Assembly: GCA_030431435.1 (NCBI GenBank)
Contig: JAUIJI010000014.1
Coordinates: 1-35,393 of the forward strand
From: Alphaproteobacteria bacterium
GTDB lineage: Bacteria > Pseudomonadota > Alphaproteobacteria > Sphingomonadales > Sphingomonadaceae
DNA length: 35,393 nt
Direction: 5' to 3'
The notes under the pieces were generated by a model that had not been told where the DNA came from, did no database searches, and was given only the letters and a program-made list of their open reading frames with translations. Positions 1-8,985 of this stretch are shown here, piece after piece. Each line of letters begins with the position of its first letter. Position 1 is the first letter of the stretch. The position numbers and the translations under genes are program-made.

Positions 1-379
1 TCAGGTCGGTGACCAGAACGGCACCGAAAAGGACATAGACGGGCTTGAACGCGTCACCGAGATACCGTTCGACGAAATCAAGGCGACCTTGCGCGGCGCT
101 CGCATCGTAATCTGCCATGGCGGCACCGGATCGATGATCACCGCGCTGCAAAATGGCTGCGCCACCATCGTCATTCCGCGCCTGTTCGAGCTTGGCGAGC
201 ATTACGACAACCACCAGCTGGAAATTGCCGAGAGCTTTGCCGAACGCGGGCTGGTGTTCCTCGCCCATGATGCCGAAAGCCTGCGCAAGGCGCTGGCTGC
301 TGCGAGGCAATCCACGCCCCGCGCGGTCACCACCGATTACGGCCCGATGATCGACCACCTGCGCAAACTGATCAGCTGA
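1..379 (+). CDS. Glycosyltransferase, GT28 C-terminal type (partial, 5' end outside window)
   Basis: The open frame enters at base 2 and stops with TGA at 377-379, leaving about 125 C-terminal residues. The key stretch CHGGTGSMITAL followed by PRLFELGEHYDNHQ is the nucleotide-sugar-binding signature of the GT28 C-terminal fold (MurG, Alg13 and PssE relatives), in which the GGTG loop contacts the diphosphate of the UDP-sugar. The short spacing to the stop fits a PssE/Alg13-like subunit, or the C-terminal half of a longer enzyme; the missing start prevents a choice. It lies 88 bases upstream of gmd and fcl on the same strand, so a role in assembling a surface polysaccharide is a reasonable inference. 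The acceptor cannot be read from sequence. Confidence 0.8.
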   Translation, partial: QVGDQNGTEKDIDGLERVTEIPFDEIKATLRGARIVICHGGTGSMITALQNGCATIVIPRLFELGEHYDNHQLEIAESFAERGLVFLAHDAESLRKALAAARQSTPRAVTTDYGPMIDHLRKLIS

Positions 380-467
380 GCGAATCGCATGTGCGCAAGC
401 GCGCTGCTGCAGTTTACATCCCGCGCGGCTGGTTTAAGGCCGCACAAGGCTGAAATTCGAGTATCCG

Positions 468-1544
468 ATGGCAAAAAGCGCAAACACCAAGACCGCCCTC
501 ATCACTGGCGTCACCGGGCAGGACGGGGCCTATCTGGCTCATCTGCTGCTGGAAAAGGGCTATGAGGTTCACGGCATCAAGCGCCGTTCCTCCAGCTTTA
601 ACACCGGCCGGATCGAGGACATCTACCAGGATCCGCATGTCGATAACCGCCGCTTCCACCTGCATTATGGCGACCTGACCGATTCGACCAACCTGATCCG
701 CATCATGCAGGAAGTGCAGCCGGTCGAAATCTACAACCTCGCCGCGCAAAGCCACGTTGCGGTCAGCTTCGAAACCCCCGAATACACCGCCAATGCCGAT
801 GCCATCGGCGCGCTGCGCCTGCTCGAGGCCATCCGCATCCTGGGGATGGAAAAGACCGCACGCTTCTACCAGGCGTCGACCTCCGAGCTCTACGGCCTGG
901 TGCAGGAAGTGCCGCAAAGCGAGACCACGCCCTTCTACCCGCGCAGTCCCTATGCAGCGGCCAAGCTCTATGCCTACTGGATCACGGTGAACTACCGCGA
1001 AGCCTATGGCATCCATGCCTCGAACGGCATCCTGTTCAACCACGAGAGCCCACTGCGCGGCGAGACCTTCGTCACCCGCAAGATCACCCGCGCCGCTGCC
1101 GCCATTTCGATGGGCCGTCAGGAGAAGCTCTACCTCGGCAATCTCGATGCCCAGCGCGACTGGGGCCACGCCCGCGAATATGTGCGCGGCATGTGGATGA
1201 TGATGCAGCAGGACGAGCCTGACGATTACGTTCTGGCCACCGGCGAGACCACCACGGTTCGCGATTTCGTGCGCTGGGCCTTCGAGGATGCGGGCATCCC
1301 GGTCGAGTTCCGCGGCGAAGGCGTCGACGAGAAGGGCTATGCGGCAAGCGATGGCCGGGTGCTGGTGGAAGTAGACCCGCGTTATTTCCGCCCGACCGAA
1401 GTCGAACTGCTCATCGGCGATCCCACCAAGGCGCATGAAAAGCTGGGCTGGAAGCACGAGACATCGGTGCGCGAACTGGCGCGCGAAATGGTCGAGGCGG
1501 ACATGGTGGTGATGCGCAACGAACCCATCGCCGGTTTCGACTGA
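468..1544 (+). CDS. gmd: GDP-mannose 4,6-dehydratase
   Basis: Converts GDP-mannose to GDP-4-keto-6-deoxymannose, the first committed step to GDP-L-fucose and related 6-deoxyhexoses, in the cytoplasm. The 358-residue protein is an extended short-chain dehydrogenase: the N-terminal NADP loop [12 protein letters not shown], the family signature [12 protein letters not shown], the STSELYG block with the catalytic Thr/Ser-Glu region, [15 protein letters not shown] carrying the YxxxK pair, and [13 protein letters not shown]. Length is close to the E. coli enzyme (about 373). Its TGA shares one base with the ATG of the next gene, so the two are almost certainly cotranslated. No strong Shine-Dalgarno sequence is visible before the ATG. 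Confidence 0.97.
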   Translation: MAKSANTKTALITGVTGQDGAYLAHLLLEKGYEVHGIKRRSSSFNTGRIEDIYQDPHVDNRRFHLHYGDLTDSTNLIRIMQEVQPVEIYNLAAQSHVAVSFETPEYTANADAIGALRLLEAIRILGMEKTARFYQASTSELYGLVQEVPQSETTPFYPRSPYAAAKLYAYWITVNYREAYGIHASNGILFNHESPLRGETFVTRKITRAAAAISMGRQEKLYLGNLDAQRDWGHAREYVRGMWMMMQQDEPDDYVLATGETTTVRDFVRWAFEDAGIPVEFRGEGVDEKGYAASDGRVLVEVDPRYFRPTEVELLIGDPTKAHEKLGWKHETSVRELAREMVEADMVVMRNEPIAGFD

Positions 1545-2476
1545 TGGCTTACGAGCTTGCGGGAAAGCGCATCTATGTCGCCGGCCACAAGGGCATGGTC
1601 GGCTCGGCCATCGTCCGCCGTCTGGCCAGCGAGGGTTGCGAAATCCTGACAGCAGACAGGTCTGTGGACCTGCGCGATCAGGCGGTGGTGCGCGCATGGT
1701 TTGCCGCCAACACCCCTGAAGCGGTGATCGTGGCGGCGGCCAAGGTCGGCGGCATCCTTGCCAATGACAGCTATCCGGCGGACTTCCTCTACGACAATTT
1801 GATGATCGAGGCGAATGTCATCGAGGCTGCTTTTCGCGAAGGCGCGGAGAAGCTGCTGTTCCTCGGCTCCTCCTGCATCTACCCCAAGCTTGCCCCGCAG
1901 CCGATCCCCGAAGACGCGCTGCTCACCGGCCCGCTCGAGCCGACCAACGAGTGGTACGCGATTGCCAAGATCGCCGGGATCAAGCTGTGCCAGGCCTATC
2001 GCCGCCAGCACGGTGCCGATTTCATCAGCGCCATGCCCACCAATCTCTATGGTCCGGGCGACAATTTTGACCTTGCCAACAGCCATGTGCTGCCCGCGCT
2101 TATCCGCAAGGCGCATGAGGCGAAGCTGTCAGGCGCCGCTTCGATCGAAATCTGGGGCACGGGCACGCCGCGCCGCGAATTCCTGCATGTCGATGACCTT
2201 GCCGATGGCTGTGTCTTCCTGCTCAAGACCTATTCGGATGAGGGGCACGTCAACATTGGGTCAGGCACCGATCTGCCGATCATCGAACTGGCGCAGATGG
2301 TGTGCAATGTCGTCGGCTTTACCGGCAGCATCACCAGGGACGAAAGCAAGCCGGACGGCACGCCGCGCAAGCTGATGAGCGGGGAGAAGATCGCCGCCAT
2401 GGGCTGGCAGCCGCAGATCGGTCTGGAGGAAGGCATCGCCGATGCCTATCGCGCCTTCATGGCGCAGCACGGCTGA
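1544..2476 (+). CDS. fcl: GDP-L-fucose synthase (epimerase/reductase)
   Basis: Carries out the 3,5-epimerisation and 4-reduction of GDP-4-keto-6-deoxymannose to GDP-L-fucose using NADPH. The 310-residue protein has the nucleotide loop VAGHKGMVGSAI, the AAKVGGILAND block typical of the family, the GSSCIYP segment with the catalytic Ser/Cys, and NEWYAIAKIAG holding the Tyr and Lys of YxxxK. It follows gmd with a one-base TGATG overlap, forming a two-gene GDP-fucose cassette. It converges on the sugar transferase, with one base between the two stop codons and no hairpin terminator between them. The alternative name wcaG refers to the same family. Confidence 0.96.
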   Translation: MAYELAGKRIYVAGHKGMVGSAIVRRLASEGCEILTADRSVDLRDQAVVRAWFAANTPEAVIVAAAKVGGILANDSYPADFLYDNLMIEANVIEAAFREGAEKLLFLGSSCIYPKLAPQPIPEDALLTGPLEPTNEWYAIAKIAGIKLCQAYRRQHGADFISAMPTNLYGPGDNFDLANSHVLPALIRKAHEAKLSGAASIEIWGTGTPRREFLHVDDLADGCVFLLKTYSDEGHVNIGSGTDLPIIELAQMVCNVVGFTGSITRDESKPDGTPRKLMSGEKIAAMGWQPQIGLEEGIADAYRAFMAQHG

Positions 2477-2477
2477 A

Positions 2478-3935
2478 TCAGAAGGCCCGGTCGTGCACCA
2501 GCACGCGCAGTGTGGAGAGGATGATCTTCACATCGCCAAGCAGGCTCCACTGACGGATATATTCCAGATCGGACTGAAGCCGGTCGACAAGGTCACGTTC
2601 CGTATCCGTCGCGCCGCGATAGCCGCGCACCTGTGCAAGGCCCGTGATGCCCGGGCGAAGGCAATGGCGCTGCCAGTATTTGCGATCGACCTGCCAGAAC
2701 ATCTTGTGGCCCGCCCTTGATCCCAGTGCATGGGGTCTCGGCCCGACAATACTCATATCGCCCTTCAGCACATTGATCAGCTGGGGCAGCTCATCGAGGC
2801 TGGTGCGGCGCATGAAGCTGCCGATGCGGGTTATCCGATCATCGTCCCTGGAGGCTGACCGAATACCATCTGCGTCCTGCTGCTCCTCACGCATCGAGCG
2901 GAACTTGTAGATATCGAAGAACTGGTTCCCGCGGCCCATGCGGCGCTGCCTGAAGAACACCGATCCGCGGTCTTCAAGCTTGATCAGGAGAGCGCAAAGG
3001 AGGAGCACCGGGGCCAGTATCACCAGCGCAAGGCCGGACATCACGATGTCGAACAGGCGCTTGGAAAGCCGCGCGCGAATGCCCAGCTGGCCGGCAGACA
3101 CCACGAGTGCGGTAACATCCGCATCATCGTGCCGCACGATCGCCATCGCCCCCAGTTCATGCGCGAAATCGCTGATCACTTCGCCATGGATGCCCGAACC
3201 CTTGAGCACCTCGGCCCAGGCGAGGCGCTGTTCCGCCCCGCAACTGACGATCACCATGTCCATGTTGCGCAAGTATTTGGACAAGCGATCGAGAGCGGCG
3301 GGGTTCTCGATATCGGGATCGAGCCCATGCTCTTCGGCATTGATACGATAGAGGTTGGGAATGCGCACTTCCGGCCCACCGGCCTGGATCAACAGGCGGT
3401 TGGTAGCACTTGGCCCCCAGTGGGCCCGGATGAAGCGCGAAACGCCAAATCGCAGGAATGTCACCAGCATGGCAGTGGCGCAAATCGCACTGACGAATAC
3501 CACGCGCGACATATCCGCGTTGGACTTGGCGAAGAAGGCGAACAGGTTGAGCAAGAGTGCCGAGATCACCAGCGCCTTGATCGCCCGCCAGCCGGACGAG
3601 CGCCAGTTGGTCAACCCGTCACGGCTGTATGTCCCGCCATAGAACGCCATCGTCTGGTAAAGGGGCAAGAGCAGGTAGGCCACCAGCATGGATTCATGGT
3701 CAAGGTCTGTTGGCGGATACAGGAAGGTGGCCAGCGCGAAGGTGCCAAGGAGCAATATCGCGTCAACGATAACCAGGCCGATGTAGAGCTGCAGCCGCCG
3801 GCTTTCGAGGGACATCGCCAGCCCCTGGCTGGGCGCCCTCGGGAACCTGCGGACCAGCTCCACATCCAGCGGATCGACCGGTCCGCCATGGAGGTCGCTT
3901 TCTTCGATTCTGGATCGTGCGCCGGAAAGGTCCAT
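2478..3935 (-). CDS. Polyprenyl-phosphate sugar-1-phosphate transferase (WcaJ/ExoY family)
   Basis: Loads the first sugar phosphate of an exopolysaccharide repeat onto undecaprenyl phosphate at the inner membrane. The 485-residue protein has a soluble N-terminal tail, four to five membrane segments between about residues 50 and 165, a Rossmann-like CoA-binding linker, and the C-terminal bacterial sugar transferase domain from about 291: SKRLFDIVMSGLALVILAPV (re-entrant helix), FRQRRMGRGNQFFDIYKFRSM around 328-348, TSLDELPQLINVLKGDMS and IVGPRPHA near 397. Start choice: ATG at 3935; an internal Met41 is possible but leaves no better ribosome site. The convergent gmd-fcl pair suggests a fucose-containing polymer, but the donor sugar (usually glucose or galactose) cannot be told from sequence. 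Confidence 0.9.
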   Translation of the reverse strand: MDLSGARSRIEESDLHGGPVDPLDVELVRRFPRAPSQGLAMSLESRRLQLYIGLVIVDAILLLGTFALATFLYPPTDLDHESMLVAYLLLPLYQTMAFYGGTYSRDGLTNWRSSGWRAIKALVISALLLNLFAFFAKSNADMSRVVFVSAICATAMLVTFLRFGVSRFIRAHWGPSATNRLLIQAGGPEVRIPNLYRINAEEHGLDPDIENPAALDRLSKYLRNMDMVIVSCGAEQRLAWAEVLKGSGIHGEVISDFAHELGAMAIVRHDDADVTALVVSAGQLGIRARLSKRLFDIVMSGLALVILAPVLLLCALLIKLEDRGSVFFRQRRMGRGNQFFDIYKFRSMREEQQDADGIRSASRDDDRITRIGSFMRRTSLDELPQLINVLKGDMSIVGPRPHALGSRAGHKMFWQVDRKYWQRHCLRPGITGLAQVRGYRGATDTERDLVDRLQSDLEYIRQWSLLGDVKIILSTLRVLVHDRAF

Positions 3936-3972
3936 TGTCCTGCCGGTTTCCCCAATGGTTAAGCTCAGATCG

Positions 3973-3999
3973 CGTATTTCTACGTATAACGTTGATACG
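3973..3999 (-). promoter_or_regulatory. Nested inverted repeats upstream of the sugar transferase
   Basis: A core ACGT-ATA-ACGT inverted repeat (3982-3992) lies inside a wider CGTAT-N17-ATACG repeat (3973-3999), about 40 bases upstream of the sugar transferase start. On the minus strand the core contains TTATAC, which could serve as a -10. The symmetry suggests a dimeric regulator site, but no regulator gene is adjacent and the match could be chance. Confidence 0.3.
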
Positions 4000-4077
4000 C
4001 GCGCTTAGCCAGCCGATTTCGCAAGCGCAGTAAAGCGGCGATTTCGCCTGTGTTTCTCTTTGGGAAACTGTGAGGAT

Positions 4078-5112
4078 TCAGCCGCGACGAGCAGCAAACC
4101 GGGTGATCTGCGCCAATGACTGGGCCAGGACCAGTTCGGCTATCTGGCTGTTGGACATCAGGTCCTGATGCAGCTCGGCGAGTCGCGGGACAAGCCGTTC
4201 CAGCTTGTGCGCGGGCCATTTGCGCAGCTGTTCCATCAGGTCGCGCTTGTCGCGGAAGAACACGCGCTGCCTGTCCAGCAGTTGGCCGATATCGGTTCCC
4301 GGCTCCAGCTTGGCGGCAAGGCCCGCGAGCTGCGCAGCCCGGCGCTCCAGCGCCAGCGCCACGGCAACCGGGTTGAGGCCAACCTCGCGCATCCGCGCCA
4401 GTTCCTGCGGCAGTTTGCGCACTTCGCCCGAGAGCACGACATTGACCAGCGGCATGAAGCCATCCTCTTCCGTCTTCGCGCCGATGGCGTCATGCGCTTC
4501 GATGTCCGCCGTCTTGGGCGATTGCGGCGAGGCATCGAGGTAGAGCGCCAGCTTCTCCACCTCGGACCGGGCGAGGCGGATATCCATGTTCGCCCCGCGC
4601 GCGATGCGCTCCGCGAGGTCGCCGCCCAGCCGCAGGCCGGCACTGTCTGCCAGAGTGCGCACGTCGGCTGTGAGCGAGCGCAGGTCCGGCGGGTAGAAGA
4701 CCGCCACCAGCGCGTCGTCCCGCTTGATCAGCAGCTTCGCGGTCCGGGATTTGTCGGTTGCGGAGGTGGCGACGATAAAGATCGGGCAGGCGCCCTTGGT
4801 CTCGCCCATGTCGGCCATGGCGAGGAAGGCTTTCACCGCATCATGCGCTTCCTCTCCCGAAACACGGGCGAGGATATGCCGCGTGCCGCCAAAGAGCGAG
4901 GTCGAGCGCGCTTCATCGACCAGCCGGACGGGATCGTTCTTCAGGTCGGAGCCGGACAGTTCCACCCGCTCGCCCGCATCGGGCAGCATGGCGATGGCCT
5001 TGGCGGCGGCGGCAGAGGCGCCCGCCTCATCCTGCCCGCAGAGGAACAGGATCGTGCACTTGCCAAGCGCACGCTGCGCTATTGTCTGGAAGTCCCGCTG
5101 GGTCGCTTTCAC
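4078..5112 (-). CDS. holA: DNA polymerase III subunit delta
   Basis: The delta subunit of the clamp loader opens the beta sliding clamp during chromosome replication. The 344-residue protein fits the family in length and layout: an N-terminal degenerate AAA+ domain (FLCGQDEAGASAAAAKAI, followed by a strand and SGSDLKNDP), the DEARSTSLFGG segment corresponding to the beta-interacting helix, and a C-terminal helical collar with ERRAAQLA and LLDRQRVFFRDKRDL. As is usual for delta, no functional Walker motif is seen. The start is GTG at 5112, which overlaps the lptE TGA as GTGA; this four-base coupling supports the choice. lptE and holA are commonly adjacent in alphaproteobacteria. Confidence 0.9.
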   Translation of the reverse strand: MKATQRDFQTIAQRALGKCTILFLCGQDEAGASAAAAKAIAMLPDAGERVELSGSDLKNDPVRLVDEARSTSLFGGTRHILARVSGEEAHDAVKAFLAMADMGETKGACPIFIVATSATDKSRTAKLLIKRDDALVAVFYPPDLRSLTADVRTLADSAGLRLGGDLAERIARGANMDIRLARSEVEKLALYLDASPQSPKTADIEAHDAIGAKTEEDGFMPLVNVVLSGEVRKLPQELARMREVGLNPVAVALALERRAAQLAGLAAKLEPGTDIGQLLDRQRVFFRDKRDLMEQLRKWPAHKLERLVPRLAELHQDLMSNSQIAELVLAQSLAQITRFAARRG

Positions 5113-5609
5113 GAGGGAGAATTCAGCGCCAGCGTCAGGCGCGAAACGATACGGTCGGCCACCTGCTCCGCCAGGTTTTCCAGCGCCCGCTGTTCGGCAG
5201 CGATGGTGGCGTATTCGGAGGAGACAACGTCAATCCCGGCGTCCGAACCGGCAGTGGCATCGACAAGGATCACCCCGCTATCCAGATCCACCAGCTGGTA
5301 TCGCGCACGCAGGGTGCGGCGTTCGCGGCCAATGGTATCGTCGGTCAGCAGGCCGAGGCCTTCGAGCTGGTCGTCAAGCAGCACATCGAGCCGGTAGCGC
5401 GGGGTCACGTCAACGCCAGCCTGCGCCAGCCGATCATTCAGCGCATTGCGCACCAGCCAGCCTTCGCGCCCCTCTATCGAAGAGACTTCGACCGCGGCGA
5501 GGCGCTGCGCCACCACGCCCTGTGCGCCGCCGGCATAGATCGGACGCATCCCGCAAGCCGAAAGCGCGGCGAGCAGGCCCAGGGCCACGGCAAGGCGCGC
5601 CTGCGTCAT
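5109..5609 (-). CDS. lptE: LPS-assembly lipoprotein LptE
   Basis: LptE plugs the LptD barrel that inserts lipopolysaccharide into the outer membrane. The 166-residue precursor starts with a lipoprotein signal peptide whose lipobox LSAC puts the acylated Cys at position 19; the mature part begins CGMRPIYAGG, the hallmark of alphaproteobacterial LptE (CGFxPLY-like). The rest alternates strands and helices, with RRTLRARYQLVDLDSG as the conserved beta-sheet segment. The open frame runs much further upstream, but the true start is ATG at 5609, which shares one base with the leuS TGA. It is the third gene of the DUF3576-leuS-lptE-holA run. Confidence 0.88.
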   Translation of the reverse strand: MTQARLAVALGLLAALSACGMRPIYAGGAQGVVAQRLAAVEVSSIEGREGWLVRNALNDRLAQAGVDVTPRYRLDVLLDDQLEGLGLLTDDTIGRERRTLRARYQLVDLDSGVILVDATAGSDAGIDVVSSEYATIAAEQRALENLAEQVADRIVSRLTLALNSPS

Positions 5610-8137
5610 CACGTGACGATGTTCACCAGCCTGTCGGGCACCACGATCACTTTCCTCACCTCTGCTCCATCGATCGAACGCTGGACCTTCTCGGAGCCGA
5701 GTGCAAGCGCCTCCAGCTCCTCTTTCGGCAGGCCCTTGGCCACGGTGAGCGTATCGCGCAACTTGCCCTTCACCTGCACGGCGATGGTCACCTCGTCTTC
5801 CACCAGCATGGCGGGATCGACTTCGGGCCATGCCGCTTCTGCCACCAGCGATCCGCCTTCCAATGCTTCCCAGCCTTCTTCGGCCAGATGCGGCATCATC
5901 GGCGAGACGAGCAGCAGCAGCGTGCGGATTGCCTCGTTGCGGCTGGCAGAGGGCTGCGCCTTTTCGACTGCCGAGGTCAGCTCGTAAATGCGCGCCACCG
6001 CCTTGTTGAAGGCAAGCGCCTCGATATCCTCGGACACTGCAGCAACCGTCTGGTGCATCTTGCGCGCGAGAGCCTTGTCCTCTCCCGATGCCGAACCATC
6101 GAACTGGCCGAACAGGCGCCACAGACGCTGCACGAAGCGGCCGCAGCCTTCGATGCCTGCTTCGGACCAGGGCAGGTCGCGTTCGGGCGGGCTGTCGGAC
6201 AGCATGAACCAGCGCACCGCATCGGCGCCATAGTCACGAATGATGTCCTCGGGATCGACGACGTTCTTCTTCGACTTGGACATCTTGATGACCTTGCCGA
6301 TCTCGACCGGCTGGCCATCTGCCTTCAACACAGCGCCATCGCTGGATCGCTCGACCTCGGCTGGCGAATACCACACCTCGCGCCCGTCGATCTTGCGGCC
6401 ATAGGTCTCATGCGTGACCATGCCTTGCGTGAACAGCGAGGCGAAAGGCTCCTTGACATCGACCAACCCACAGTGAGCCAGCGCCCGCGTCCAGAAGCGG
6501 GCGTAGAGCAGGTGCAGGATCGCGTGCTCGATGCCGCCGATATACTGCTCCACCGGCAGCCATTGCGCGACTTCCGCCGCATCGAACGGCTTGTCACCCG
6601 GCTGGCTGGCAAAGCGTAGGAAATACCAGCTGGAATTGACGAATGTATCGAGCGTGTCGGTCTCGCGCTCCGCCTTGCCGCCGCATTTCGGGCAGTCGAC
6701 ATGCTTCCACGTGGGGTGGCGGACCAGCGGGTTGCCGGGGATGGAGAAATCCACGTCCTCCGGCAAGGTCACGGGCAACTGGTCTTTCGGCACGGGCACA
6801 ACGCCGCAGGCATCGCAATGGATGAACGGAATGGGCGTGCCCCAGTATCGCTGGCGCGAAACGCCCCAGTCGCGCAGGCGCCACACGGTCTTGCCCTCGC
6901 CTGATCCGGCGGCCTCGATGCGGCTAATCACCTCGGCCTTGGCGTCATCCACGCTCATGCCATCGAGGAAATCGGAGTGCACCAGCACGCCGTCCCCTGT
7001 TTCGGCCTCGCGCAGCGGCACTTCGGCCTCGCCGGGATTGGCGGCAATCACGCGGATGATCGGCAAGCTGTATTTGGTCGCAAAATCGAAGTCGCGCTGG
7101 TCGTGTCCCGGCACCGCCATGATCGCGCCGGTGCCGTAATCCATCAGCACGAAATTGGCGATGAAGACCGGCAGGTCAGCGCCAGTGAAAGGATGCTTCG
7201 CGGTAACGCCGGTGTCGAAGCCGAGCTTCTCTGCCGTCTCCAGCTCGGCTGCCGTGGTGCCACCCTTCTTGCATTCCGCGATAAAGGCCTGCGCATCCGG
7301 GTTGGTTTCGGCCACACCGGCAGCCAGCGGATGATCAGCGGCAACGGCCACGAAACTGGCCCCGAAGATCGTATCCGGCCGGGTGGTATAGACTTCGAGT
7401 TGCTGCCCGTTGGAAAGGGTGAAGGCAAACTGCAGGCCGGTGCTCTTGCCGATCCAGTTTTCCTGCATCAGGCGGACCTTTTCCGGCCAGCCATCGAGAG
7501 TGTCCAGCCCATCGAGCAGGTCCTGCGCAAACTCGGTGATCTTGAGGAACCACTGGTTGAGCTTGCGCTTCTCGACCAGCGCGCCCGAACGCCAGCCGCG
7601 CCCGTCCACCACCTGCTCGTTCGCCAGCACCGTCTGGTCCACCGGATCCCAGTTCACTGCGCTTTCGCGGCGATAGACCAAGCCGTTGTTGTACATGTCG
7701 ATGAAAAGCGCCTGCTCCTTCCCGTAATATTCGGGATCGCAGGTCGCCAGCTCACGGCTCCAGTCGAGCGCGAAGCCCAGCTGCTTGAGCTGGCCCTTCA
7801 TCGTGGCGATGTTTTCATAGGTCCAGCCTGCCGGATGGACGCCCTTTTCCATCGCCGCGTTTTCCGCCGGCATGCCGAAGGCGTCCCAGCCCATCGGATG
7901 GAGCACTTCGTACCCGCGCATTGTCTTGTAGCGCGCCAGCACGTCACCCATGGTGTAGTTGCGCACGTGCCCGATATGGATGCGGCCCGAGGGGTACGGG
8001 AACATCTCCAGCACATAGCTCTTGGGCTTGTCGCTGGTGCTGTCTGCCTCGAAACAGCGCGCCTTCTCCCAGGCCTGCTGCCAACGGCTATCGGCCTGCC
8101 CGGCATCGAACCGGACATCGAATCGCGAATCACTCAT
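5609..8137 (-). CDS. leuS: Leucyl-tRNA synthetase
   Basis: Charges tRNA-Leu with leucine in the cytoplasm. The 842-residue class I synthetase has HIGH at 54-57 within [14 protein letters not shown], a Thr-rich CP1 editing domain around residues 220-420 ([12 protein letters not shown], then the [12 protein letters not shown] block), a zinc-type insertion with CDAC and CPKC pairs, the [12 protein letters not shown] segment, and KMSKS at 618-622. It ends in the usual anticodon-binding and C-terminal domains. Length is typical (about 840-880). It starts at ATG 8137, 26 bases after the DUF3576 stop. No leucine-rich leader peptide was found upstream, in contrast to thrS in this window. Confidence 0.97.
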   Translation of the reverse strand: MSDSRFDVRFDAGQADSRWQQAWEKARCFEADSTSDKPKSYVLEMFPYPSGRIHIGHVRNYTMGDVLARYKTMRGYEVLHPMGWDAFGMPAENAAMEKGVHPAGWTYENIATMKGQLKQLGFALDWSRELATCDPEYYGKEQALFIDMYNNGLVYRRESAVNWDPVDQTVLANEQVVDGRGWRSGALVEKRKLNQWFLKITEFAQDLLDGLDTLDGWPEKVRLMQENWIGKSTGLQFAFTLSNGQQLEVYTTRPDTIFGASFVAVAADHPLAAGVAETNPDAQAFIAECKKGGTTAAELETAEKLGFDTGVTAKHPFTGADLPVFIANFVLMDYGTGAIMAVPGHDQRDFDFATKYSLPIIRVIAANPGEAEVPLREAETGDGVLVHSDFLDGMSVDDAKAEVISRIEAAGSGEGKTVWRLRDWGVSRQRYWGTPIPFIHCDACGVVPVPKDQLPVTLPEDVDFSIPGNPLVRHPTWKHVDCPKCGGKAERETDTLDTFVNSSWYFLRFASQPGDKPFDAAEVAQWLPVEQYIGGIEHAILHLLYARFWTRALAHCGLVDVKEPFASLFTQGMVTHETYGRKIDGREVWYSPAEVERSSDGAVLKADGQPVEIGKVIKMSKSKKNVVDPEDIIRDYGADAVRWFMLSDSPPERDLPWSEAGIEGCGRFVQRLWRLFGQFDGSASGEDKALARKMHQTVAAVSEDIEALAFNKAVARIYELTSAVEKAQPSASRNEAIRTLLLLVSPMMPHLAEEGWEALEGGSLVAEAAWPEVDPAMLVEDEVTIAVQVKGKLRDTLTVAKGLPKEELEALALGSEKVQRSIDGAEVRKVIVVPDRLVNIVT

Positions 8138-8163
8138 GGAATTGGTCCCGTGCGGAGTGCGGA

Positions 8164-8652
8164 TCAGCTGATGGCGGAACGGCGCAGGTCGCGTGCCTTG
8201 GTGAGAATGATGTTCTCAAGCCGCTGCACGGTGGAAGCCTGCACCGGTGCTTCGATCCAGACGTTGTTCTGCAAAACCTGGCGGCTGGCAGCGACGCGCA
8301 GCGCATCTGCGCGCAGGTCCTGATCGAGGATCGAGACCGAGACCTTCACCCGCTCACCCGGAGTTTCGGGATTGGCGTACCAGTCCGTCACGATCACGCC
8401 GCCGGCGCTGTCTGCCTGCGTCAGCGGCATGAAGGACAGCGTCTCGAGGCTGGCGCGCCAGAGATAGGAGTTTACGCCAATATTGGTGATCTGCGCCGCG
8501 GCAAGGTCTGCCTGCGGACGCTCATCGCCGCCACCGCAAGCCGAAACGCCCAGTGCCAGCGTACCCAGCAGCAATCCCCGCACCGGGCCCCGCCCGATGC
8601 GCGAAAGAGAAGTCTTGCCGGTGGAAACCATGCGGATCTTGGAAAATGCCAT
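8164..8652 (-). CDS. DUF3576 domain lipoprotein
   Basis: A predicted outer-membrane or periplasmic lipoprotein of unknown function, found next to leuS in many alphaproteobacteria. The conserved block [17 protein letters not shown] followed by GGVIVTDWY is the DUF3576 signature. Starting at ATG 8652 gives 162 residues with a signal peptide and lipobox VSAC (Cys39). An in-frame ATG at 8670 exists, but an AGGA stands six bases before 8652, so the shorter form is preferred. It heads the leuS-lptE-holA operon; shared transcription with lptE hints at envelope work, but no biochemical role can be read here. Confidence 0.85.
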   Translation of the reverse strand: MAFSKIRMVSTGKTSLSRIGRGPVRGLLLGTLALGVSACGGGDERPQADLAAAQITNIGVNSYLWRASLETLSFMPLTQADSAGGVIVTDWYANPETPGERVKVSVSILDQDLRADALRVAASRQVLQNNVWIEAPVQASTVQRLENIILTKARDLRRSAIS

Positions 8653-8702
8653 TATCGGTCCTGTGTTCATTCTGGGCGGTACACTAAGGCACCCGAAGCG
8701 CC

Positions 8703-8730
8703 TCTATAACCCGCCTGTGCCTCGCGGCAA
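8703..8730 (-). promoter_or_regulatory. Candidate promoter of the DUF3576-leuS-lptE-holA operon
   Basis: On the minus strand TTGCCG (8730-8725) and TATAGA (8708-8703) are separated by 16 bases, close to the sigma-70 consensus. This would place the transcript start near 8696, about 45 bases ahead of the preferred DUF3576 start. Confidence 0.4.
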
Positions 8731-8985
8731 GGTGGTGCGGTTGCTCACCCACTACTGCACGTCGTGGCAGTGAATGCGTGCTGAACCTGTGACCACACCT
8801 GTGGATGCCGCGCAACACATTGCAAAAACAGCCATCTGCTCAACCGTCGCTCTGGCAAATTCGATACTGCAGGTCTAATGTCCCGAGTCGGAGGAGTTGA
8901 AGGGAGTCCTGAGTCGATCAGCGATCGTTCAGGATTGTCGATGCATCTTCCGGCTGGTTTGGGCACGGATGAAAGCGTTCTTTAC
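8731..8985. other. Divergent intergenic region
   Basis: Between the DUF3576 lipoprotein (-) and the exported protein (+) the whole gap is 333 bases (8653-8985). Apart from the minus-strand promoter and the cluster of GANTC sites listed separately, no gene, tRNA or hairpin is seen. No confident sigma-70 promoter for the plus-strand gene could be assigned. Confidence 0.6.
8885..8915. promoter_or_regulatory. Cluster of three GANTC (CcrM-type) sites
   Basis: GAGTC occurs at 8885-8889, 8904-8908 and 8911-8915, three GANTC sites within 31 bases, 70-100 bases upstream of the exported-protein start. In alphaproteobacteria this motif is methylated by CcrM and read by GcrA, so methylation-dependent transcription is possible. 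That link is inference. Confidence 0.4.

Noticed and set aside
414-1697. Long minus-strand open frame opposite gmd
   Set aside because: It is a shadow of gmd in GC-rich DNA; its translation is rich in His, Arg, Ala and Gly without any family motif, whereas gmd is unmistakable.
4168-8323. Several long plus-strand frames opposite holA, lptE and leuS
   Set aside because: All lie antisense to well-supported genes and translate to low-complexity Arg/His/Gln-rich text typical of GC-rich antisense frames.
8653-8800. Search for a leucine-rich leader ahead of the leuS operon
   Set aside because: No short ORF with a Leu codon run was found, so the attenuation idea is limited to thrS.
8793-8812. TGTGGATGC as a DnaA box
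   Set aside because: Only seven of nine bases fit and no cluster of boxes is present, so no origin is claimed.
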